Assembly (NCBI GenBank): GCA_049999725.1
Contig: JBNGIS010004247.1
Coordinates: 180,829 to 244,828 of the forward strand
DNA from: Haplomitrium mnioides
Lineage: Eukaryota; Marchantiophyta; Haplomitriopsida; Calobryales
Direction: 5' to 3'
Length of the DNA: 64,000 nt
The notes under the pieces were generated by a model, which was not told where the DNA came from, ran no database searches, and worked only from the letters and a program-made list of their open reading frames with translations. The translations under genes and the position numbers were made by a program. Shown piece by piece: positions 1 through 10,767 of the stretch. Numbering within the stretch: the stretch's first letter is position 1; each line of letters starts with the position of its first letter.

Positions 1-456
1 TGCAACACTAATGATGTACACATGTTTTCATAAGACAGATGATGGCTTAAACAAGTTGTCCATACAGATCCAAAAAGCACAACACCACAGCGACATCGAC
101 AAAATCACAACAAAGATTTGAGTGATAAACTCAATAATACTGTTGTTATATACATGATACACCACACACAATCTATTTTTGATTCTTACATATAAATACC
201 CTACACGTGGTGGCACTCTTTCCCTCAAAAGAAAGCAGGAGGGTTTTAATGAGACCACACATATAGGAGTATATTGATTCAGACTAGTCCTAGAATTGTG
301 ACTGATTCGATTAGAAGAATCAGTCAAGGGGGAGTGTTATAGGACTAGGATGAACCCTATATATAAATAGGGTTATGTACAACATTCCGGGGGATTCATC
401 TATGAAGTGAAGTGCGCGCTGTCTATTGCTGTGTGTGTCTCACGTATGCTACAACA
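1..456 (+). mobile_element. 3' end of a Ty1/copia element (copia-E), cut by window start
   Basis: No coding remains are visible; this is the 3' noncoding tail plus the 3' LTR. The tail has the block seen before the 3' LTR of the other copias here: ACTCTTTCCCT near 213-224, then GGGTTTTAATGAGACC near 241-256. It ends in a polypurine tract, CAAGGGGGAG at about 325-334, directly before an LTR starting TGTTATAG. Orientation is therefore plus, and the body lies upstream of this window. Element class is inferred from the shared tail and TG..CA termini, not from protein. Confidence 0.75.
335..456 (+). repeat. copia-E 3' LTR, about 122 bp
   Basis: Begins TGTTATAG right after a polypurine tract and ends TGCTACAACA, so the ends form a TGTT/AACA inverted pair. 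At 122 bp it is very short. A TATA-like core sits inside a 6-bp inverted repeat, CCCTAT at 355-360 and ATAGGG at 367-372. The partner LTR lies outside the window, so the borders come from terminal motifs and the polypurine tract only. Confidence 0.7.
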
Positions 457-2345
457 CTTTTCTATTTATTTTTATTCCTTTTTCTTCCTTTTCCTTTCTT
501 TCTTGTCTTCCCCGTCAACGACACACATCGAGGAGGTGAAAATGAAATAAGAGGAGGGGAAAGGGATTGAAATCACCAAGGGAGTGGCGAGAGAGAGGAT
601 TGATCGCAGGAGGACAAAAATTGATTGAGAGGAGATTGAGGCCAGGAAATTGATTGAGGGGGAGAGGATTGGAGGACAGGAATAATTAGAAAGGGCAGGA
701 GGATAGGAATTGCACTTGAGGACAGATATCGCAGAATGGCAAGGAGGAGGATGGCATCCCCCTAGGAAATAGCGCAGTGACAGGGAATCGTTATCACAAT
801 GAGAGGGGAGAGAAATTGTATGCACATGGAATTGAGTTGCGCAGGGGGCATCACAGCGCAGGCAGAATGAAGGGATTGGATGGGATCTGGAGAGGATGGG
901 AACGCGAGCAAGATCAAATTGCAGGAAAAATGGGAGAATTACAGGTTAAGGAGGAGATTGATCGCTGGAGCCAAGGGGGTTAATCGAATGCAGGGAGGAG
1001 GAATTGATGGCACAGGGGGAGATTGAATTACAGGATTCCCCAAAGGAGAGGATTGATCGTCAGGTTGCAAGGAGGACCAGAGATTGTTGAGGGAGCATAA
1101 GAGATCGTTGAGCAGAGAGTTGATCGCAAGGCTGTAGTTGCCCTGCTCATAGTACCACTACATTCGCTGGGTTCAGATCGATGGAAGATTGCAGCAGTTC
1201 TGATGAGTTGACATATTTGCGGGATGTGAACTATGTAGCGGTTTTGGAGGCATTGGAAGACGTGGAGAAGGGATTGATATCAGAGTGGAGAGAGCAGATT
1301 GATCGCAAAGGGATGAATCAAACAGGGAATCCAACATTATTTGCAAAGGGAAGGTCGGTTGATCACGAAGGAGATCACACATAGAAATTGCAGCAAGAGG
1401 AGGTTGTGGGAAGAATTCGCAGCAAGGACGACATCTACTACAACTTTCCAGTCGATTTTGTAGTGCAAGTGAAACCTTAACTGATGGATGGGGATTGGTC
1501 AACAAAAGCTTCGCTTTAAGCAGTTACATGAGCTGCAAATCCAGACAAAGCCACCCCCCAACAGAGTACCAAGGTCAGAACAGAAAATACCGAAGAAGCC
1601 ATTGTAAAGAGTTGCACAATTCACCTGTTTGTCCAAAAGGATGAAATGCAATAATGCAGTGATAGTGTTGTGGAAGGGATGTTTGTGTAACCATAAGATA
1701 GAATTATTGAGGAAAGGAATTTGAAGCCATGTTGATACAGGGAAAACGGGACCATGAAACCTTAGGAGGAGACATTGTGCGCTTACCACGCTCTTTTGTT
1801 GAACATCGCAGCTTGAATAAGGTGGGAGTGCATACCATGCTGCTTTGTCACACTAGTTGCACGTGATTACAAAGATGACATCCACAACGGGAAGAAGGTG
1901 GCAATTTGAGATCAAAGGAATGATGTTTCAATGTAAAGATTTGGGAAGAAGAGAAGGAACAAATCCCCAAGCAAGGTCGTACTAGAACATTACCGGTGAG
2001 GAGAATGATTCAACCAGGGAGGATTGGGCAGAGGGAAGGGAGTTCGGTGCCTAGTTGCAAGGAGGGCTACCCCATAAAAGGGAATAAAAAGAATAAACAT
2101 AAAATGACAAATGAGAAAAACTAAGTAAGTTTAGAGAAAGAAAATATAAAGAAGCCAAAGGGACTTCAAATGATAAAATGCCCTCTAAATTTGGCTGAGT
2201 AAGGCAGTGGACGCCACAACTTGAGAGGACCTTCAGCTAGGGCTCAAACTAAAATTGGTATTTAATTTAGCTAAAGGGAGTTTTAAGTGCGTTAAGAGAA
2301 AAGTGCTTGCTAAAATTAGCTAAGTAGTTTGGCCAAAAGGTTAGA
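457..2345. other. Purine-rich decayed DNA with a recurring GATTGATCGC word
   Basis: No protein family is recognisable in any frame. From 540 to 1400 the plus strand is very rich in A and G, and GATTGATCGC or a one-base variant recurs near 598, 956, 1051, 1118 and 1298. Open frames of 60-110 codons here overlap on both strands and look like products of base composition. It could be an old LTR or an untranslated leader of an unrecognised element. Confidence 0.4.
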
Positions 2346-3667
2346 CCTTCAAATTGGGCCCGTTATATGAGTTAAATATGACTAATATTAGGGCTAAAGT
2401 TAGATGCAAAGATGGGCACCAAAACAAAAGTGACTGCAGCTGGAAATGGGGTTCCCGCTACTTGTCACATGGAGGTATAGCCTCCTATAGGGGCTCATTG
2501 TTGGAATCCTTTGTTCTTTTTTTTTTTTTCTTTTCATTGGGTTGGGAAGCATACATAGGAGGAGGCGCTGGGAACAGACGAGGGACAAGGCGAGCGTGGT
2601 TTTGTATTGGGAAAGTTGGCCAATGAGGTGACTTCCATTGGAAGAGCAAAGGGCTCTGGTTGGTGAAGGAGACTCACTTCTCAACATTATCTTGCGCATT
2701 ATTTCACTTCTTCAGCAGTTGTACTTGTGAAATTCAGGCCTCTATCTTTGTTTGGGAGGATAACTTAGGTGGACATTTCGGGTGGATCCCCCCTCTGGAG
2801 CCAGGGAGGGTGAGCTTAGTAGTTGCTGAGTAAAGGATTTGCTAGGGCATTCCAGGCCATAAGTTCATCTAGTGACATTTCGTGAGGGCCTAAAGAGTCC
2901 TAGTGAGGTATGCTCTTAAGCGAAGAATAACGAGGTGAACTCGAGCAGCAAGGTGAAGTGGGTGCAACTGATGTTTGAGAGGAGCACCTCCCTGGTGGGG
3001 GTACCAGAAGATACGCCTTCTCTTGGAAGAAGTCAAACTTTCTCAAATTGAAATAGTGCATGAGCAATTGGGAGTGGTAAGAGAAAGGGGGCAACCAACA
3101 ACTCAAGGTAGCCAACAAGAATTTTGAGTTCATGAGAGGTGGGAGAGCTGACTGATCTGAAGACCAGCGGCTGACATCAACAAGGAGCAGTTCGTGGGGG
3201 CAGCAAGAAGGACCAGAACGATCAAGGGAGGACCTCTAGCCAACAGCAATCAAAGGGCAGCACCGACCGGAGAAGAGGACATCAAGATAAAGCAAATTCT
3301 TGATTTCAAGAATTGGTAATGTCGTACCAAGGGTTCTTTTCGGTCTTGTGGTTTTTGGGTGCATAGTTTTGGTGTGTAGAAAATCTGAATTCTGTACTAA
3401 GTTTAGGAAGGATGTGTAGAAACATTCAGAACATTGCTAGAGAAGGTAGGTTGTCGTTTATTAGCATAAATCCAAAATTCTGTTTTTGGTAGCCAATTTG
3501 AGCATAGTAGAGAGGAAGAGTGAGGAATAAGGACAGTTTATGGTTGCTAGAACTCGTTAATCACAGAGCTGGACCTGGTCCCAAGGATGGGTCAGAACCG
3601 TATACCTGTGCTCCAAGCCCAGCCACCACCCAGTTCAGGGTGAGCAAGAATAAAGTAGAGTAAAAAG
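2346..3667. other. Unrecognised decayed DNA, left flank of copia-A
   Basis: No reading frame with a recognisable domain. The stretch includes a T-rich run near 2518-2532 and a region at 3140-3330 rich in CAGCA and AAGGA. It ends with the AAAAG target site of copia-A, and sequence past 10767 is its original continuation. It may belong to the same older element as the gag fossil near 11.2-12.4 kb, but I cannot align the two. Confidence 0.35.
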
Positions 3668-3863
3668 TATTGTACTCAATCATTCAACATGCTCCAACAT
3701 ATGATCTTATATATATGTGTGTGTGTTACACCTCAACTCTCTTTCTCTCTCTTTCTCTCTCGCTCATGTGTGTGAGGAGAAAGGGGAGTAATAACTAACT
3801 TCTAACCATGATGTGTGGTGTCTAACTATGGTTAGGTTTAGGGTTAGGGTTTAGGTTACAACA
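3668..3863 (-). repeat. copia-A 3' LTR (left copy)
   Basis: Direct repeat of 10584-10767. On the minus strand it starts TGTTGTAACC and ends AGTACAATA. It contains a CT-rich microsatellite near 3738-3768 that is longer than in the other copy, a TATA-like run near 3710, and telomere-like TTTAGGG/TTAGGG units near 3835-3857. About 196 bp long. Confidence 0.93.
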
Positions 3864-4904
3864 CTCCTCCTTGGTTGATGAGAAGAGTGCTAACCATCAA
3901 CCACATAATAAATTCTAACCCTAATATAGTTCTTATATAGATGGTCCCACGGTTTGGTCTCCTCAAAACCCTTCTGCAATCTTCTAAGGGAAAGAGTACC
4001 ACAACCTATGTGGGAACCAAAAAAAATGAAATGGAAAAATAATGTATGTGAACTAAAAATTGAACTAGATGTATCTCTAATGCCATATATGTCTCTAAGT
4101 GTAATAAAATATTAAGTTTTCATTTTTAGGGCTTTAAGTTTTAGGTTTTGAAAGAAAATTGAAGAATGTGTAACGCGGGAGGTGCGCCGCAAATCGGGAG
4201 ATGGGTTTTCGATGTTGGAGGTGAATGTCGAATGCTGGAAGAGCTCCGCAAGTTGGTCAGTCTTGCGAGTGCTGCTTCCGATAAATGCAAATGAAGACAT
4301 GTATGCGTCGCTGCTATCCCTGCGATACTGGAAACAGTAGGTCGTGGTTCTCCATGTCTGGAAGCTTCATTGTTATCTTGGCTGGGCCTCGTTCTGTATC
4401 ATTATATTCTTCGCGACTGGTCCTGCACTGGAGCTCTTCAAGAACAGGTATGCTTTCGAAACTCGGAGGATCTGGTGGTGTTCTTGAGAACTGGAGCAGT
4501 TTACGTTTTCCTGATATGCTGAAGATCTAGTCACACTTGTCCCTGCTCAGATCTGTTTCAGTATTTCAGCTTTGAGTATGGTTCTGAAGAGAACAAAGAA
4601 CAAGGAGGTAAGGTTGTAAGAATTGATCTTCGAATGTGGAAATCAAACGATAAAAAAGAGGTATGTATCCTTTATTGTTGAGATGGATATGTCATTTGAT
4701 GTAGTTCAGATTAGTTTTAGTCTGATTGATAATAAAGTCTGCCTTTGGTGATGCAGGTCAAGCATAAGAAGGAGGAAGAAGAATCATAGCTGAAAGTGCA
4801 AGATGGAGGTCTCTTCATGGATCTGTGGTCTTCTTCAAACATATAGCAAATAAGTTTTTCTTTCTGTTTTTAGGATTCAACCTCGAGTAGAGTTTTGCAT
4901 AGTC
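3864..4904 (-). other. copia-A 3' noncoding region
   Basis: Lies between the polyprotein stop and the 3' LTR. Read on the minus strand it carries the tail block also present in copia-B, -C and -E: ACTCTTTCCCTT (3986-3997) followed by GGGTTTTGAGGAGACC (about 3955-3971). Just inside the LTR is the polypurine tract CAAGGAGGAG, the plus-strand primer. Open frames of 60-80 codons here show no recognisable domain. Confidence 0.6.
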
Positions 4905-7900
4905 TTATAACAGCTGAGACAATTTCCTCAACCCTATGCCAAATGAATGAGCTTTGTGTAAGGCAGGTGGTAGGGGTTTAGTAAAAAGGTCTGCTCGATT
5001 ATCAGTAGTTGATATCCATTCGACTTTAAGATGTTCCCCTTGCTGTTCATGTGTGAAAAATAGTTTAGAGGCGTTGTGCTTTGTGCGGTCGCCTTTAATA
5101 AACCCTTGTGTAATTTGAGTGGCACAAGGGTTATTATCTTCATAAATAGTTGTAGGCTCTGTGAGAACAGGCAGCCCTGTATTCTTATGAATGTGATTGA
5201 TTAAGGTTCTGAGCCAGAGACATTCTCTTGTAGCCTCATATAAGGCTATGATTTCGGCATGTTTGGAGGAAGTAGCAGTCAATGACTGCTTAGTGCTCTT
5301 CTAGGATATAGCAGTAGTTCCTTCTAGAAAGACATACCCTGACTGCGATTTCGCATCATCAGGGTCGGATAGGTAACCAGCATCAGCGTAGCCCGTTAAA
5401 ATTGGGCTAATGCTCTGGGGAAAATATAATCCCATATCAATAGTTCCCTTTAGGTATCTGAAGATTCGTTTGACACCGTTCCAGTGCCTCATGGTGGGCT
5501 GGGAACTGTGTTAAGATAATAAACTTACTGCAAAGGTTATATCTGGTCTAGTTTGGTTGGCCAGATATAGTAGAGCACCAATAGCTGATAGATAGGGTTT
5601 ATCTGGACCCAAAATCTGCTCATTGTCGCGTCTTTTATGAAACATATCTCTCCCTGGATCAAGAGATCTGAGATCCATGGGAGTACTGGCAAGGTATGAA
5701 TTGTGCATATGAAATTGTTTCAATATCTTCTTAGTGTAGGTAGCTTGATTTATTAGAATACCCTGAGGCAAGTGTTCAAATTGGATGCTGAGATAGTAAC
5801 TCGGTTCGCTAATATCTTTCATCTCAAATATGCCTTTCAGGGTCTCAATAGTATGAGTAGTCAGACTTGGTGTGCCAAATATATTGATACCATCGACGTA
5901 GAGAGCTAGGATCACAAATTCGCTGGCGACATGCTTAATGAATAGACAGGGTTCTATTTCTTCATTTATAAAATTGAGTGCGATCATTTCTGCTCTGAAT
6001 CTTTTATACCAAATACGTCCGCTTTGTTTTAAGCCATAAATGGAACGCAGTGTTTGGATTGCAAAAGCTGATTTTGATTTCTTTGTTTGGGCATTGACTG
6101 GTGTATTCCAGTTCATGTCTTGTAATGTGTGTAGCACATTCATTTGTTGTTGGCCATGCATCTGGACTGTAGGTCCTTTATTTATTTTATGCCCTGAGAT
6201 TTGCTCTGTAGGAGCTGTATTGAACAATTTATCAGTTTGAAATTGATCAGGAGTGTGTAGCACTCGCATATTATGCTGGACTGTAGGTCCAGAATTGTTC
6301 TGATGCACATTCCATAGCTCTGTAGGAGTTATGATGGATACTTTATTAGTTGTAGGCTGAGAGGGAGTGAGTAGCACTCGCTGTTGGGGTTGGACGGTAG
6401 GTCCACCTCTGTGCATTTGCCCGTTCCATGGCTCTGTAGGAGCCTTTCTGGATAATTGGTTAGCTGTTATCTGCTGTAGTCCAGAAAGTAGTTATGGATC
6501 AGGCAATTTAGGTTTCTCCCCCTGAATATGGAAGACAACTCGTTTGAGGAGTTCAAGGGGTGCCTTCATGTATATTTATGTATCCAAAATGCCATAAAGA
6601 TAAGCCGTAACCACATCCATTAGATGCATCACTAGTTTGTGGGTTAGGGCAAAAGCAATCATATATCTGTATGTTATAGTGTCCATGACCGGCGAGTATG
6701 TTAAGTCGTAGTCTCTTCCATAAATCTGTGTGAATCCCTTAGCCACAAGTCTTACTTTGTGCCGGATGGTCGCGCCCTCTTTGTTTCTTTTCTTCACGAA
6801 AACAAATTTGTAGCCAGTGTATGAGGTGGCTGGCTGGACTCTAATGATGGGGCCAAACACCTGTCTCTTTATAAGAGAATCTAATTCCTGGTTGATGGTT
6901 GCTTCCCAAATTCGCCAATCTGCACTACTTTGGGCTTCTTTAATGGTAAGAGGGTCAGGAGTATCGTTTGTTATTTCCTGGGATATACGAAATGCAAATT
7001 GGTCATCTATCATCGTGTTTTCTCTACACCAAACTTGGCCAGTATGTAGATAATGAATAGAGATCTCGTCATTGTCCTCTACAGGAGGTACTGTAGGATT
7101 ATCCTGGGGAATGTCTATATTAGGTTCAGGTATAGGAACATGTTGCCTTCTCTGTCGTGGTTTGCTATTGTTAGAACCAGACGGTCTGCCCCTTTTAGCT
7201 TTAGGTGGGGCAGTAGTGGCCAAAGGATGTGTAATATTGATTCTAGAAGGTACATTGGATGCTTCATTTTGTGAATGAGTAATAGATGCAGCATTATTAA
7301 AAGCATCCGGCAATTTATTCAACATGGCATGTAAGTGTAAGATTCTCTGGATTTCTGTATCGGACTGAGTGGTCCAAGGATCATTCTGGAATAAAGCTTG
7401 GGATTTCCATTGTAAATTAGAAATTGTAATAGTGGGTTGATCTGTAGGTCCCAAGGTGGGAAATATATTCTCAAAAAAGTGACAGTCCTGGAACCTGGCC
7501 TTATAAACATCACCCGTACTTGGTTCCAAGAAACAGATAATGGAGGGTGAATCAAACCCTAGGTAGATGCCGAGTTGGCACTGTGGACCCATTTTCGTCC
7601 TTTTAGGTCCCAGTATTGGGACTAGGACTTTGTAGCCAAAGGTTCGTAGATGGGAAACATCAGGTGGTAGCCCCAATGCTAAGTGATGTGGTGATAATGA
7701 GTTATAAGAGGATGGTCGGTATTTTAGGAGTGATGTCGCGTGAAGAATGGCATGACCCCAAGCAATGGCAGGTAGCTGCGTTTGCATGAGTAAAGAACGG
7801 GCTATCATCTGTAGTTTTTTTATAACTGATTCAGCTATGCCGTTCTGGAAGTGTACATATGGAATAAGGTATTGGGGGTCGATACCTGAAATGAGACAAA

Positions 7901-9791
7901 AGTCGTCGAATGTCTTGGAACTAAATTCGCCCGCTCCATCAACTCGTAGTGTTTTGATGGGGTTATCAGGGAACTGGGCTCTTAATTTGAGTATGTTTGC
8001 AAGTATTCTTGAGAAGACAAGATTTCTTGTAGACAATAGAGAAACTTGAGACCATTTTGTTGTTGAATCAATAATGATGAGAAAGAATCGAAAGGGGCCA
8101 CTGGGGGGTTCAATAGGGCCGCAAACGTCAGCATTTAACTGTTCTAAGAACTTAGAAATTTTCTGAGATATTTTCATGATGGCTGGGCTGGTAGAGAATT
8201 TTCCTTGAGAGCAGGCTTGGCAAGGATTTTCAAGATGAGATAAATTAATTATAGGAGGGATGCCCACTGAGTCTTTGAGGATTCTATGATACATGGATTT
8301 TCCTGGATGGCCAAGTCTGATATGCCATAATTGTGCAAGGTTTGTTGTAAAGTTTGCAGTAAATTATGATTGAATTAGTGTAACATAGAGTCCTGGTGGT
8401 TGTACCGGGAATGTTTCCTTAACTGTGAAAATTCCATTGTGATTCCGTAAAATCTTTAGTACTTCAGTATTGGCATGTGTACTTGTGTGAATATGTAAAC
8501 CATTTGCTCTTATGTTCTGAAAACTAATCAGGTTATGTGTTGCTGTAGGTGCAAAAATGGCTGCAAATATCTTGAGGATGGTGCCATCAGGGAGGACTAC
8601 AGTGGCTGGGCCAAACCATTCTTCTAACTGTTTCTGACCAGTAATAGTCGTGATAGTACAAGATGAAGGTATGATTTTAGAAAAATATTTTTGATGTTTG
8701 AGTATAGAGTGGGATGTCCCACTGTCAATTATGCAGTTGGTAGGTAATGTTGAAGAAAGGTTGTCATGATCTGAGATGATGGCGTGAGCTTCAGGGGATT
8801 CTGGTGCATTGATATATTCAGTTAGGTCCTCTTGTAGTTCCAAAAAATGCCCTTGTGGATTAGATTGGTTCTGATTAATGTTGTCGGCATATAATTTAGC
8901 AAGATGAGAAAGTGCCCTACAGCCTTTACTGACGTGCCCATTTGTTCCACATCTGGAACAGTTAGTAGACATAGAATTTCTGTTTGGAAAGGATCTGTTA
9001 TGAGATTGTCCTCTACCTCGAAAAATGTTTCGGGATTGCCAATTGGTGCGATAGGGGCCTCTTCCATTACCTCTGCCTCGGTAAGAGGAATTCCTGCCTC
9101 TGCCTGAAAATCTCCCCCTGAACGTGCCTCTGCCCCTCCTCCTGGTGCCTCTATGATCTGTAGTCAGGTTGTATGTGGCTGGGGCAATTGGCTTTGTGGG
9201 AGGGGGTAAAGTTCCTGGAGGTCTAGCCTTAGAATTCTCTAAAAGCAATATTTGGTGCTTTTCTGCAATTAACATGTGGGCAATCAATTGGGAGTATTGT
9301 GTAAATCCAATATTTTGGTATTGGGCAGAGAGAACCAGGTTAGTGGCATGGAAAGTCGATAATGTCTTCTCTATTTGTTCAAGGTCGTCAACCAGGTGGC
9401 CACATACAGAAAGTTGGGAGACTATCCTGAATATTTCCCCATTGTAGTCTGCAACTGTTTTATAATCTTGAACCCGCAGGTTGATCCAATCATGGCGGGC
9501 AGCTGGTAGAGAGATCATGCGCATATAGTCGAAACAAAGTTTGAGTTCATTCCATAATCTCTGTGGGTTATATTTAGTAAGGTATTGGATTTTCAGCGGT
9601 TCTGCAAGGTGATGGCGAATTAGAATCAGTGCTCTAGCCTTCTCTTGCAGTGTGGGTCCTTGATCAGTTAAGATCGTGTCTTGCAGGTCTTTAGTAGCTG
9701 TTAAATGTGCCTCAATGTCAAGGCACCAAGACAGATAATTATATCCATCTATAGCCAATGCGTGGAAGTTCAACTTCTCTATGGTATTCAT
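4905..9791 (-). pseudogene. copia-A gag-pol polyprotein, one frame with five stops
   Basis: All 1,628 codons lie in one frame with no frameshift. In-frame stops are at 8364-8366, 6576-6578, 6492-6494, 5511-5513 and 5301-5303. Gag starts MNTIEKLNF at 9791, has an RG-rich stretch (residues 214-264) and a CCHC knuckle, CSRCGTNGHVSKGC (278-291). The protease has DSG at 356-358. Integrase has the HHCC region around LWHIRLGHP and the DDE triad near residues 555, 618 and 654. An AT-hook-like KRGRPSGSN lies near 7165-7195. RT follows, with a roughly 150-residue insertion before SIYGLKQSGR, and its active site reads YVDG instead of YVDD (near 5890). RNase H ends with RADLFTKPLPP. The polyprotein would have supplied capsid and enzymes for copying the element in the cytoplasm and integrating it. 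The ATG at 9791 aligns with the copia-B gag start. Confidence 0.93.
6124..6444 (-). repeat. Stem-loop array inside copia-A RT (about 10 hairpins)
   Basis: Short inverted repeats surround a constant loop, TGTAG on the plus strand (CTACA in the coding RNA). Clear members: AATGTG/CACATT (6124-6140), GGAC/GTCC (6164-6176), GCTC/GAGC (6203-6215), GAGTG/CACTC (6251-6265), CTGGAC/GTCCAG (6276-6292), an 8-bp stem with one wobble (6313-6333), GAGTG/CACTC with loop AGTAG (6365-6379), TGGAC/GTCCA with loop GGTAG (6391-6405) and GGCTC/GAGCC (6430-6444). Spacing is about 25-50 bp. Peptides encoded are GPTV, APTE and VLHT repeats. Confidence 0.85.
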
Positions 9792-10570
9792 TTCAAAGGT
9801 AATTGTTGTGAAGTTGTTGAATTATGTTTTTAGCTATGTTTGATTTATGGTTTGTGTTTGTGTGGATGTGCAGACTATTGGTGATAGGGAGAAATGGTAA
9901 AGGAGAATTCGAGGCTCTGTTTAGAAGCCGTCGGGGTAGGGACTCTTATGCGTGAATTTATTAGTAAAGCAGTTATTGAAAAAGCCTTTGATATATATGT
10001 GGATCTTATTTTTAAACTTGTTGTATATTCAAAGAAAAAAAATGTTGTATATATATATAGAGAGACCATAATGGAAAAAATTGATGGATTATCTTGATAA
10101 TAGCTAGGCTATCAGTAGCGTAGGTAGATGAATACTGATATAGGAATAAATAGTATTGCTTAGCTCCTTGAAGAATCTGAGCAATTGCTGAATCGAATGC
10201 TGGACCGCGCTTTGTCTTGGAATTGTAATCGCCTTGTCTTCAAAATCGTTCTCGTGATATAAGATGGATTGAGGTTGAAAATGTTTTATAGAAAATTATG
10301 GTTCGTAATCTCCAGTGTGATTGTCATGGATGAAAGAAAAAAATAAAATAAAATATATATATATATATAAAGAAGTGTCGAAAGAGCAATAAGAATAAGA
10401 ATAAAAGAGGAAATAAAATTGATTTGTATGGACCTACAATCGAATGTATAAAAAGATATAAAATAAAATATATAAAAAATTTGTAACTGTTTTTTTTTTA
10501 ATCGAGGATGAATAAAGATTGAAAAAAATAATTATAAAAAATTTATGTTTAAAATGCGCTTGAGCAATCT
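9792..10570 (-). other. copia-A untranslated leader
   Basis: About 0.78 kb between the primer-binding region and the gag start. It is AT-rich, with TATATATA runs near 10354-10368 and short poly-A tracts, and has no coding potential. It would be the 5' leader of the element RNA, where packaging signals normally sit; none is identifiable by eye. Confidence 0.55.
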
Positions 10571-10583
10571 CATGCTGATAATG
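10571..10583 (-). promoter_or_regulatory. copia-A primer-binding region
   Basis: On the minus strand the bases directly inside the 5' LTR read CATTATCAGCATG. The TTATCAGC core is shared at the same place in copia-B (CGTTATCAGCGCG) and copia-C (TGTTATCAGCACT). This is where the tRNA primer for minus-strand DNA synthesis should anneal. The priming tRNA is not identified; the core recalls the TATCAGAGC of initiator-Met sites, which is an inference. Confidence 0.6.
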
Positions 10584-10767
10584 TATTGTACTCAATCATT
10601 CAACATGCTCCAACATATGATCTTATATATATATGTGTGTTACACCTCAACTCTCTTTCTCTCTCGCTCATGTGTGTGAGGAGAAAGGGGAGTAATAACT
10701 AACTTGTAACCATGATGTGTAGTGTCTAACTATGGTTAGGTTTAGGGTTAGGGTTTAGGTTACAACA
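10584..10767 (-). repeat. copia-A 5' LTR (right copy)
   Basis: Matches the left LTR almost base for base, apart from a shorter CT microsatellite and a few substitutions. About 184 bp. As the 5' LTR of a minus-strand element it would carry the promoter; the TATATATATA run near 10625-10635 is the candidate TATA region. The telomere-like units are repeated near 10738-10762. Confidence 0.93.

Larger units (their letters stand above)
3668..10767 (-). mobile_element. Complete Ty1/copia retrotransposon copia-A, 7.1 kb
   Basis: Two direct LTRs bound an internal region coding gag, protease, integrase, reverse transcriptase and RNase H in that order on the minus strand, the diagnostic copia order (integrase before RT). 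The 5-bp target duplication AAAAG is intact at 3663-3667 and 10768-10772, so both outer ends are exact and this is one insertion. The primer-binding region lies left of the right-hand LTR (10571-10583, containing TATCAGC on the minus strand). The polypurine tract abuts the left-hand LTR (CAAGGAGGAG on the minus strand). The polyprotein is dead through five in-frame stops. The element sits in older unrecognised DNA. Confidence 0.95.

Noticed and set aside
472-825. Minus-strand frame of 117 codons
   Set aside because: Composition-driven frame in purine-rich DNA, overlapped by frames on the other strand. No domain.
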